A stretch of 19,817 bases of DNA, from contig CAYGZQ010000002.1 in the NCBI GenBank assembly GCA_964354375.1, positions 111,749 to 131,565 of the forward strand, read 5' to 3'. Source of the DNA: CAYGZQ01 sp964354375 [NCBI: uncultured Planctomycetota bacterium]. Lineage in GTDB: Bacteria > JAJVIF01 > JAPKYR01. The notes beneath the pieces are model-generated. The model was not told the origin of the DNA. It ran no database searches and saw only the letters and a list, made by a program, of their open reading frames with translations. The position numbers and the translations under genes are program-made. Below are positions 1 to 6,301 of the stretch, piece by piece (the stretch's first letter is position 1; the number at the start of each line of letters is the position of its first letter).

Positions 1-66
1 CCGCTTTCGGCAGGGAACCGCGCAAGTCAAGGCAACAGCGATGCGGGTTCCCGGGTTACTTCAAGC
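1..66. repeat. Palindromic intergenic repeat, copy 1 (left-truncated by window edge)
   Basis: These 66 bases recur at 174-239 with only two differences (positions 56 and 62). The copy ends in the arm GCGGGTTCCCGGG; its partner arm would lie just outside the window. No credible gene is present in 1-284: the short plus-strand ORFs here are made of repeat sequence. The repeats lie downstream of the 285-2006 gene in its direction of transcription. Confidence 0.75.
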
Positions 67-77
67 AGCACATGTAG

Positions 78-145
78 CCCGGGAACCTGTTTCATTACGC
101 GACAAGGGCGACTTCCGCATGACCTTGACGAAACAGGTTCCCGGG
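78..145. repeat. Palindromic intergenic repeat, hairpin with 16-bp perfect arms
   Basis: The arm CCCGGGAACCTGTTTC at 78-93 is the exact reverse complement of 130-145, with a 36-nt loop between them. The outer ten bases (CCCGGGAACC) match the arms of the neighbouring repeats, but the inner arm and the loop differ. It is therefore a second sub-family of the same BIME/REP-like element. It could act as a transcription-end or mRNA-stabilising structure for the gene ending at 285, but nothing proves that. Confidence 0.65.
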
Positions 146-164
146 ACTGCGGTGACATCAAGAA

Positions 165-239
165 CCCGGGAACCCGCTTTCGGCAGGGAACCGCGCAAGT
201 CAAGGCAACAGCGATGCGGGTTCCCGGGCTACTTGAAGC
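165..239. repeat. Palindromic intergenic repeat, copy 2
   Basis: The arms CCCGGGAACCCGC (165-177) and GCGGGTTCCCGGG (216-228) are perfectly complementary over 13 bp, with a 38-nt loop. Bases 174-239 repeat 1-66 almost exactly, loop included, so the loop is part of the repeated unit and not random spacer. The hairpin lies about 57 nt past the stop codon of the 285-2006 gene. Confidence 0.7.
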
Positions 240-284
240 TCGCCCGCTCTCCGCCCGGTGGATAGGAAGGTTTTGGGGGTGAGG

Positions 285-2006
285 TCACCACGAGCCGTCC
301 GGAAGGATTTTCATCAGAAACACATCGCCGCCACCGTTCGATGTTCGATCGGCGGACGAATCGCCGGGCTCGAAATCGACTGTGCCCTTGAATGTGCCGA
401 TGAGATAGACATTACCCAGGCTGTCAAAGTCGATCGAGTGGCCCCGCCCCTCACCGCTTCCCGTGAGAAGTCGCGACCATTCCAGATTACCCGACGTGCT
501 CAACTTGCTGACGTACAGGTCGCCCTTTCCGATGGAGGTCCAGTCTCCGATCAACTGATCGAATCCCACTTCCGCGTCCCATTCCCCGGTGGAGTATACG
601 TTGCCGGAAGAGTCGACATTGACTCCGTAGCTGATGTCGGCGTTTGACCCGCCGGATGTCCGGGCCCATCTGAAGTTGCCGGAAGAATCGAAGGACGAGA
701 CAAAGGCATCATCGTAGCCTTTGGACGTGAACTGAGCGGAGCCGGGGCCGGGATCGAAATCGACTGTTGCTCGCCAGTGTCCGGTGGCATAGATGTTGTC
801 GAAGGCATCGACCACGACCATATGGCCGCCGCCATCGGAGAGCTCTCCGCCCCACGTGCGAGCCCAGACAAAATCGCCCGTCTCGCTGAACTTGGTGAGG
901 TAGATATCGTCCCAGCCGTGCGAGGTAACTTCGTATTCTCCGGGTCCGGGATCGAAATCGACGGTGTTGTAGAACCAGCCGATGACGTAGAGACTGTTGC
1001 CCGAGTCGCTTGCGACTGAGTAGCACTTATCGTTCTCGGGTCCGCCCCACGTACGTGCCCAGATGAAATTGCCGGACGGATCGAACTTGACAAGGAAGCT
1101 GTCCAATTGACCGTAGCCGGAATGTTCGTCGACGCCGGGGCCGGGATCGAAATCGACGGTCCCCCTGTAGAAACCTGTCGCGCAGATGTTCCCGTCTCGA
1201 TCGACGCAAAGCCCGAAACCCTCCTCGTTGCCTTCGGACCCTCCCCACGTGCGCACCCAAACGAGGTTTCCGGACGGGTCGATTTTGCTCAGGTAAACGT
1301 CGGAGTGTCCGCTGGAAGATTTTTCAACGACCGCCGTACCGGGATCGAAATCGACAGTGCCGGCGAACGGTCCGATGACATAGATCGCGCCGAGATCGTC
1401 GACAGTCGCGCGGAACGCGTTCTCTGCACCGGTCCCGCCCCAGGTTCGGGCCCAGACGAAATCGCCGGAGGAATCGAACTTGCTCAGAAAGGCGTCGTAA
1501 TCGCCGTTCGATGCGTGAATGTCGGTCGACGTGGCTGGGTCGAAATCCGCGGTCCCGCCGAAGCGTCCGCAGACATATATGCTGCCTGTTGGCCGATCCA
1601 GCGCAACTCCGTAGCCGCCGTCTTCGCCCGCGGCTCCCCATGTGCGGACCCAGCCCGACGGTCCGAGGTCGTGGACGGTGATTCCGAGAGATTCCACGAC
1701 TGGCCCGCCGTTATCGGATGTCACGCTGACCCGGATTGTCCCGGACGTGTCCGCGCTCACGTTTCCTGCGACGAAGGCAGTTGTAAGAGAGGTCTGAGAA
1801 CTGAGAGTTCCGAGGGAAGCGGGCTCGACGGCCCACTGACATTCGATGCCGGTATCGCCGGTCGCGGTGATGGAATACTGGGCTGAAAAGTTTTCGTTTA
1901 CGGCAGTCGGTCCCGAGATGTCGCCGACCGCAAGCCGGGCGCCGCCGCCCCCGCAGCCGGCAAAGGCCAGGAGGACTATCGCGAGTACGATTACCTTGAA
2001 CCTCAT
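285..2006 (-). CDS. SBBP-type seven-bladed beta-propeller lipoprotein (propeller 1)
   Basis: Predicted exported lipoprotein of 573 residues; its biological role is unknown. I start it at ATG 2006 (MRFKVIV) because this gives a clean signal peptide with lipobox FAGC (Cys18) and a Gly-rich tether, as in the three paralogues. The longer reading from GTG 2063 would bury the signal peptide. There is no strong Shine-Dalgarno site. Residues about 25-115 form one Ig-like domain with the motifs ISGP, TGDTGI and QWAVEP. From Trp119 onward seven repeats of about 65 residues begin with W-A/V-R-T-W-G-G and carry V-D-F-D-P-G, then D-x-F/Y-L-S-K-F-D-x-S-G. This matches the SBBP (PF06739) pattern. Blades 6 and 7 are degenerate, with GFDQL and DFEPG in place of DFDPG. 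The protein ends in PDGSW, exactly like propeller 2, so these two look like a sub-pair. It is the last gene of the four-gene run. Confidence 0.88.
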   Translation of the reverse strand: MRFKVIVLAIVLLAFAGCGGGGARLAVGDISGPTAVNENFSAQYSITATGDTGIECQWAVEPASLGTLSSQTSLTTAFVAGNVSADTSGTIRVSVTSDNGGPVVESLGITVHDLGPSGWVRTWGAAGEDGGYGVALDRPTGSIYVCGRFGGTADFDPATSTDIHASNGDYDAFLSKFDSSGDFVWARTWGGTGAENAFRATVDDLGAIYVIGPFAGTVDFDPGTAVVEKSSSGHSDVYLSKIDPSGNLVWVRTWGGSEGNEEGFGLCVDRDGNICATGFYRGTVDFDPGPGVDEHSGYGQLDSFLVKFDPSGNFIWARTWGGPENDKCYSVASDSGNSLYVIGWFYNTVDFDPGPGEYEVTSHGWDDIYLTKFSETGDFVWARTWGGELSDGGGHMVVVDAFDNIYATGHWRATVDFDPGPGSAQFTSKGYDDAFVSSFDSSGNFRWARTSGGSNADISYGVNVDSSGNVYSTGEWDAEVGFDQLIGDWTSIGKGDLYVSKLSTSGNLEWSRLLTGSGEGRGHSIDFDSLGNVYLIGTFKGTVDFEPGDSSADRTSNGGGDVFLMKILPDGSW

Positions 2007-2054
2007 TGGAGCATCAATTGAACCACAAATCATCTGTTCGGGAAACAGGGGAGG

Positions 2055-2072
2055 AAGAACCACGCGCAGGAT
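2055..2072. repeat. Partial copy of the REP-like hairpin family, apparently interrupted
   Basis: Bases 2055-2070 (AAGAACCACGCGCAGG) match 15 of 16 bases of the REP-like copies at 4344 and 8211. The similarity stops at the edge of the inverted-repeat element. On the far side, 2297-2307 (ACGCGTGCTAC) resembles the other half of the unit. CACGCG (2061-2066) and CGCGTG (2298-2303) are exactly complementary, as expected if one hairpin had been split. Confidence 0.45.
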
Positions 2073-2293
2073 TGGGCTGTTGAAAACCCCATTTCGATGC
2101 CGAATCGGGTGGCACCCTCAGACAGAAAGACTGCGCAAGCAGGCTTTCTGTCTGGGGGTGTTCGATGTATTGATCCCTCCATTCACGAGACAGTCAGGTA
2201 ATTGGTCCAGCACCCCCAGGCTCGGGGACTCGCCTGAGTGTGCCACGGCTGATATGCCTTTCTGGCGCGAAATTGCACTTTTTCAACAGCCCA
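2073..2293. mobile_element. MITE-like element with 14-bp terminal inverted repeats
   Basis: TGGGCTGTTGAAAA at 2073-2086 is exactly inverted at 2280-2293, bounding 221 bp without a plausible gene. Similarity continues inward imperfectly, with ATTTCG present inside both ends. A strong internal hairpin lies at 2113-2160. No transposase and no clear target-site duplication are visible, so this is a non-autonomous element candidate only. An alternative is a structured intergenic repeat that has never moved as a unit. Confidence 0.5.
2113..2160. repeat. Long hairpin with GCAA tetraloop
   Basis: Arms 2113-2129 and 2144-2160 pair over 17 bp with one T-G wobble. An A/G mismatch follows, then a second 4-bp stem CTGC/GCAG (2131-2134, 2139-2142) closes on GCAA. 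Read on the plus strand this is a GNRA tetraloop. No T-run follows on either strand, so a rho-independent terminator is not supported. Confidence 0.6.
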
Positions 2294-2316
2294 GGGACGC
2301 GTGCTACAGCCGAAGC

Positions 2317-4233
2317 TCACCAGCTACCGTCCGGCGAGAGCTTCAGTAGAAAGACATCCGAGTGGCCATGCGATGTGTGTACTTCGGTACCGGTACGGGG
2401 ATCGAAGTCGACGGAAAGCTCATAATCGCCCGCAAGATATATGTTGCCGGAATCGTCGATGGCGACCGCGCGCGCGGAATCATCACCGAGACCGCCAAGC
2501 GTTCTCACCCAGACGAAATCGCCGGATTCGTCGATCTTGTTCAGGAAAGCGTCGTCACCGCCCGCAGATGAAACGCTGTCAGTCCCGGCGCCGGGATCGA
2601 AATCGACAGGTCCATAGAACGAGCCCGCGACATATGCCGCGCCGGAGGAGTCAATTGCGAGGGCGCTGACGAGATCATAACCATCCATAGCTCCCCAGGT
2701 CCGGGCCCACAGGAAGTCACCCGACGGATCGAACCTGCTGAGGAAAATGTCGGTAAGCCCATTGGAAGTGTGCAATTCCAGGGTGGTTCCGGGGTCGAGA
2801 TCAGCCGCGCCCGAGAACAAGCCGACAACACAGGCATTGCCTCCGGAGTCGGATGAGACCCGCAGACCATCGTCACCGTCCCAGGTGCGCGCCCCGGCGT
2901 ATTCGCCGTCGGAGTCGAGACTGTTCAGATAGACATCTCCGTCGCTGAGGTAATCGGCGCCGGAGCCCGGATCGAAGTCCACAGTTCCGGAGAATGAGCC
3001 GGTAACGTAGACAAGGTCGGACGGTCCGACCGCCACGCCGTTGCCGAGGGCTTCCCAGGAACGCTCCCAGATGACGGCGCCGTATGAATCGAATTTGATC
3101 AGCGTCGTGTAGCCGTAGTTACACGTGACGTAGATATCGCCCGAGTCATCGACCGCGACATCGAGCCCCTTGTCCCGCTCGTAGTCGGCCTGAAAGGTCA
3201 CGACCCACTGGTAGTTTCCATGAGAGTCAAACTTGCTCAGAAAAGCGTCCGCCGCAAACAGCGAGAACGACGAATGCGGATCCACCGCGGGACCGGGATC
3301 GAAATCGACCGTCCCGATGAAGAATCCGGCCACGTAAACGCTTCCCCCGCCGTCGGAAGCCATGGCAAGCGCGATGTCGGTGTAAATCCCTCCCCAGGTG
3401 ACCGCCCAGTCCAGGTCGCCGTCCGGCTGGAACTTGCTCAGGAACACATCTTCGTCACCGACCGGCGTATGGACCTCGGTTCCGCTGGAGGGGTCAAAAT
3501 CGACCGAGTCCGAGAACCGGCCTGTGAGATATATGTTTCCGGGATCATCGATCGCGATTCCCCTGCATTCATCGGCCCCGTCGCCACCGAAGGTTCTCGC
3601 CCATCCGACAGGGGGAGCGTATTTCTCGATTACGATGTCGAGATAACGCAGCTCGGCCCCGCCGTCATCCGAGTCGACAGCGACGCTGATTGTGGCATCC
3701 ATGTCGTCGGTCGGCGACGCCGCATTGAGTGTCATCGCAGACGAATTGATGCCTTCCATAGTCCCCGCGGATAATGGATCGATTGACCACGCATAGGTGA
3801 TACCGGTATCGCCGCTTGCGGGGACGGTGTAGCTCACCGATGATTCCGCCTGAACCGTGGTCGGGCCCTGGATTTCACCCACGACAAGCCCGCCGGTCTC
3901 GCGAATGGTGAAGTCGAAGTACTTGAGGACCGGATCGTACTTGGCGGAGCTGACGAGCACATTGATGGTCACGACGGTATCGCCCCATACGTTGCCTGCA
4001 TTGAACGTGGCTACCGACGAGGTTACGTTTTCCCAGGTGCCCGCGGACACAGGATCGACCGACCACTGGTAGGCGATGCCGGTGTCGCCGGTCGCGGTGA
4101 CCTCGAACTGCACCGACGTCTCTTCGTTAGTGGAGAGTGGCCCGATGATTTCGCTGATGATGAGGCGACCTCCACCGGAACATCCGGCGAGAACCAGCAA
4201 GATCAGGGAAACGAAATAAGCTGAGTGTCTCAT
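2317..4233 (-). CDS. SBBP-type seven-bladed beta-propeller lipoprotein with two Ig-like domains (propeller 2)
   Basis: Predicted exported lipoprotein, 638 residues, function unknown. The start is ATG 4233 (MRHSAYF). AGGAG lies five bases upstream, and the signal peptide ends in a canonical lipobox LAGC (Cys18). An upstream in-frame start would only prepend intergenic sequence. Two consecutive Ig-like domains are visible at about residues 24-111 and 115-204. Both carry TASGDTGI-like and W-S-x-D-P-x-S-A-G-T motifs, so the domain is duplicated relative to the other three propellers. Seven repeats follow from Trp211. Blade 3 lacks the DFDPG loop and is shortened, blade 5 begins with GARTWDGD, and the rest are regular. 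The last residues PDGSW match propeller 1. The upstream 240-bp gap carries REP-like hairpins. Confidence 0.88.
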   Translation of the reverse strand: MRHSAYFVSLILLVLAGCSGGGRLIISEIIGPLSTNEETSVQFEVTATGDTGIAYQWSVDPVSAGTWENVTSSVATFNAGNVWGDTVVTINVLVSSAKYDPVLKYFDFTIRETGGLVVGEIQGPTTVQAESSVSYTVPASGDTGITYAWSIDPLSAGTMEGINSSAMTLNAASPTDDMDATISVAVDSDDGGAELRYLDIVIEKYAPPVGWARTFGGDGADECRGIAIDDPGNIYLTGRFSDSVDFDPSSGTEVHTPVGDEDVFLSKFQPDGDLDWAVTWGGIYTDIALAMASDGGGSVYVAGFFIGTVDFDPGPAVDPHSSFSLFAADAFLSKFDSHGNYQWVVTFQADYERDKGLDVAVDDSGDIYVTCNYGYTTLIKFDSYGAVIWERSWEALGNGVAVGPSDLVYVTGSFSGTVDFDPGSGADYLSDGDVYLNSLDSDGEYAGARTWDGDDGLRVSSDSGGNACVVGLFSGAADLDPGTTLELHTSNGLTDIFLSRFDPSGDFLWARTWGAMDGYDLVSALAIDSSGAAYVAGSFYGPVDFDPGAGTDSVSSAGGDDAFLNKIDESGDFVWVRTLGGLGDDSARAVAIDDSGNIYLAGDYELSVDFDPRTGTEVHTSHGHSDVFLLKLSPDGSW

Positions 4234-4283
4234 GGCTACTCCTGATGCCGAACGGCAATGCCGCACGAAGATATCACATTTCC

Positions 4284-4440
4284 GTAGCATGCGCCTTACG
4301 CAGCATGCGCCTCCGGCGCATGGTTCTTCGTATTTCCGCTATTAAGAACCATGCGCAGGATGCGTATGACTACATAGCGACGCCTCCGGCGCATAGTTCC
4401 TCCAAGTTAACGTCAGAAAGAACCATACGGATGCGTATAA
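4284..4440. repeat. Cluster of REP-like hairpins upstream of propeller 2
   Basis: Several copies of one short palindromic unit are packed here. ATGCGCC-TCC-GGCGCAT (4305-4321) is a perfect 7-bp hairpin. ATGCGCA-GGA-TGCGTAT (4351-4367) pairs with one wobble. CGCC-TCC-GGCG (4381-4391) is a reduced copy. ATAC...GTAT (4424-4437) is a copy missing three stem bases. The 32 bases at 4344-4375 match 8211-8242 with two differences, and match 8163-8192 in inverted orientation. The units sit in the leader or promoter region of the 2317-4233 gene. Confidence 0.75.
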
Positions 4441-4473
4441 CCACCCAGGACGCGTTTGACTGCGTGCTGCTGA

Positions 4474-6210
4474 TCACGGCCTGAGCTGTGTCACAAAGAT
4501 GTCGGCCTCGCCGTTGGACGTGCGGTTGTCGATTCCAAGGCCGGGATCGAAGTCGACGGTGCTGTGGTAAAGGCCGGTAAGGTAGATCCGATCGGATTCA
4601 TCGATAGCCACGCCCCATGCCGCTTCACCGTCGAGGCCGCCCAGCGTGAACGACCATTTGTAGTCGCCCGAAGTGTCGAACTTGCTCATGAAGATGTCGC
4701 GATCGCCGTTGGAAGTGATGTTGTCCACACCTCCGGCGGGATCGAAATCGACAGTATTGAAGAAACGTCCGGCCACGCAGATATCGTTGGAACCGTCGAG
4801 CGCGAGCCTGTCGGCCGCGTCCTCATCGTTACCGCCCCAGGCGCGCACCCATTTGAATTCGCCCGCAGTGTCGAACTTGCTGAGGAAAACGTCCTGCGAC
4901 GGGCCGCCCGAGACTGTGGGCAGGGATTGGATCCACACGCCGCCGTCGCCCGGATCAAAATCGACCCAGTACGTGAAATACCCGGTGACATAGACTCGCC
5001 CGAAATAGTCTATGATGACCTGTCGGCCCTCATCCCCGTGCGGTCCTCCCCATGTCCGCGCCCATTGGAAGGCGCCGCTGGATTCGAATTTGCTCAGGAA
5101 CGCGTCGGGATCGCCGTTCGACACATGCCAATCGATTCCCGAGCCGGGATTGAAATCGGCGCTTCCCGCGTACGAGCCGGTGACATAGACATTCCCGTTT
5201 TGATCGCATGCGACCCCCTGTCCCTCGGTGCCGTCCCACACCCTCGCCCACATGTAGCCCCCGTCGCGGTTGTACTTGCAGAGGAAGACATCCCTGCCGT
5301 TGATCGAGTAGTGCCGATCGACCGCATCGGTCGGGTTGAAATCCGTGAGGCCCTCGTAGTAGCCGGTGACATAGACCGCGCCGGACCAGTGGACCGCCAC
5401 GCCCTGGGCCTTGTCCCAGTACGGTCCGCCCCACGTGTGAGCCCAGAGGAAATTCCCGTTCGTGTCGAACTTGCTGATAAATGCATCGAGATCGCCGTTG
5501 GCGGTGTGCCAGTCGACGCCTGCGCCGGGATCGAAGTCGGAGACGCCCTGGAACCAGCCCGCTATGTACACTCCGTCAAAAGCATCCAGGGTGATGCTGA
5601 AGCCCTGGTCCCAGAGGGTCCCTCCCCAGGTGCGGACCCAGACGAGATTACCGGAGACGTCGTATTTCGACAGGAAAGCATCGTAGCCGCCGTGAGACGT
5701 GCGCACCACACCCTGGCCGGGATCGAAATCCACCGTCCCCATGAACACTCCGGTGACGTACGCATTGCCCCCGGAGTCAACGCCCACTCCGTACCCGGCA
5801 TCGAATCCCGTCCCCCCGCACGTGCGCGTCCAGCCCGTGAAGCGCTGGTCCCTCAAAACTACGTCGACGGATTTCAACTGGGCGCCGCTGTGGTCGGAGC
5901 TCACCGAGACCCTGATGGTGATCAGAATGTCGGCCGCCACTTCGCCGGCATGAAAAGTGGTGGTCGCGGCCTGGTTCGTGAACGTGCCCGCCGTGGAGGG
6001 GTCGCACGCCCATTGGTACTTGATGCCCGTATCCCCGCTTGCTGTGACGGTGAAATTCACCGACGTGCCCTCGTCGACCGACGCGGGACCGGTGATGTTG
6101 CCCACAACGAGATTGCCGTGGCCGTCTCCGTCTCCACCGCCTCCGCCGCAACCCGTGGTTACGAGGAAGATGATAACTAACACCAGGACGGGAATTGCTC
6201 CGGATTTCAT
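4474..6210 (-). CDS. SBBP-type seven-bladed beta-propeller lipoprotein (propeller 3)
   Basis: Predicted exported lipoprotein, 578 residues, role unknown. I start it at ATG 6210 (MKSGAIPV), where AGGAAAGGTGA precedes the start with GGTGA five bases away. The longer reading from 6438 would add 76 residues that overlap propeller 4 coding DNA. The signal peptide ends TTGC (Cys21), followed by a Gly/Asp linker. One Ig-like domain (about 35-120) carries ITGP, TASGDTGI and F-H-A-G motifs. Seven SBBP-like repeats run from Trp127; blades 3 and 4 have DFNP instead of DFDP. Blade 4 is short (WDGTEGQG) and blade 5 has an insertion before DVFLSKF. Both oddities recur at the same place in propeller 4, so these two are the closest paralogues of the set. 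The gene lies 91 bp downstream of propeller 4. Confidence 0.88.
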   Translation of the reverse strand: MKSGAIPVLVLVIIFLVTTGCGGGGGDGDGHGNLVVGNITGPASVDEGTSVNFTVTASGDTGIKYQWACDPSTAGTFTNQAATTTFHAGEVAADILITIRVSVSSDHSGAQLKSVDVVLRDQRFTGWTRTCGGTGFDAGYGVGVDSGGNAYVTGVFMGTVDFDPGQGVVRTSHGGYDAFLSKYDVSGNLVWVRTWGGTLWDQGFSITLDAFDGVYIAGWFQGVSDFDPGAGVDWHTANGDLDAFISKFDTNGNFLWAHTWGGPYWDKAQGVAVHWSGAVYVTGYYEGLTDFNPTDAVDRHYSINGRDVFLCKYNRDGGYMWARVWDGTEGQGVACDQNGNVYVTGSYAGSADFNPGSGIDWHVSNGDPDAFLSKFESSGAFQWARTWGGPHGDEGRQVIIDYFGRVYVTGYFTYWVDFDPGDGGVWIQSLPTVSGGPSQDVFLSKFDTAGEFKWVRAWGGNDEDAADRLALDGSNDICVAGRFFNTVDFDPAGGVDNITSNGDRDIFMSKFDTSGDYKWSFTLGGLDGEAAWGVAIDESDRIYLTGLYHSTVDFDPGLGIDNRTSNGEADIFVTQLRP

Positions 6211-6231
6211 GAGAATCACCTTTCCTGAGGA

Positions 6232-6261
6232 TCTATACGATCTATGATCCGCCCGGAACAA
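6232..6261 (-). promoter_or_regulatory. Possible sigma70-like promoter for propeller 3
   Basis: On the minus strand TTGTTC (6261-6256) and TATAGA (6237-6232) are separated by 18 bases, ending about 22 bases before the start codon. Each hexamer is only a partial match, and the leader would be very short. Co-transcription with propeller 4 is equally possible. Confidence 0.22.
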
Positions 6262-6301
6262 GCCGGACGTCGATTGTGATTTCCCCTTTGATAAATTCGA
6301 A

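Larger units (their letters stand above)
2007..2316. other. Intergenic region between propellers 2 and 1
   Basis: This 310-bp gap holds no credible gene. It contains a split REP-like hairpin copy and the inverted-repeat-bounded element at 2073-2293, listed separately. I see no convincing promoter for propeller 1. Confidence 0.6.

Noticed and set aside
1-239. CRISPR array
   Set aside because: Only two near-identical 66-base units and one related hairpin are present. The intervening sequence is not made of regular spacers, and no cas genes are nearby.
41-265. Small plus-strand reading frame at the left edge
   Set aside because: It consists almost entirely of the duplicated palindromic repeats and lacks a ribosome-binding site.
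4564-6180. Open plus-strand frame of 538 codons antisense to propeller 3
   Set aside because: It mirrors the repetitive GC-rich propeller gene, shows no independent domains and has a repeat periodicity equal to the blades. The minus-strand reading gives a signal peptide and conserved motifs. The similar antisense frame at 6404-7921 is rejected for the same reason.
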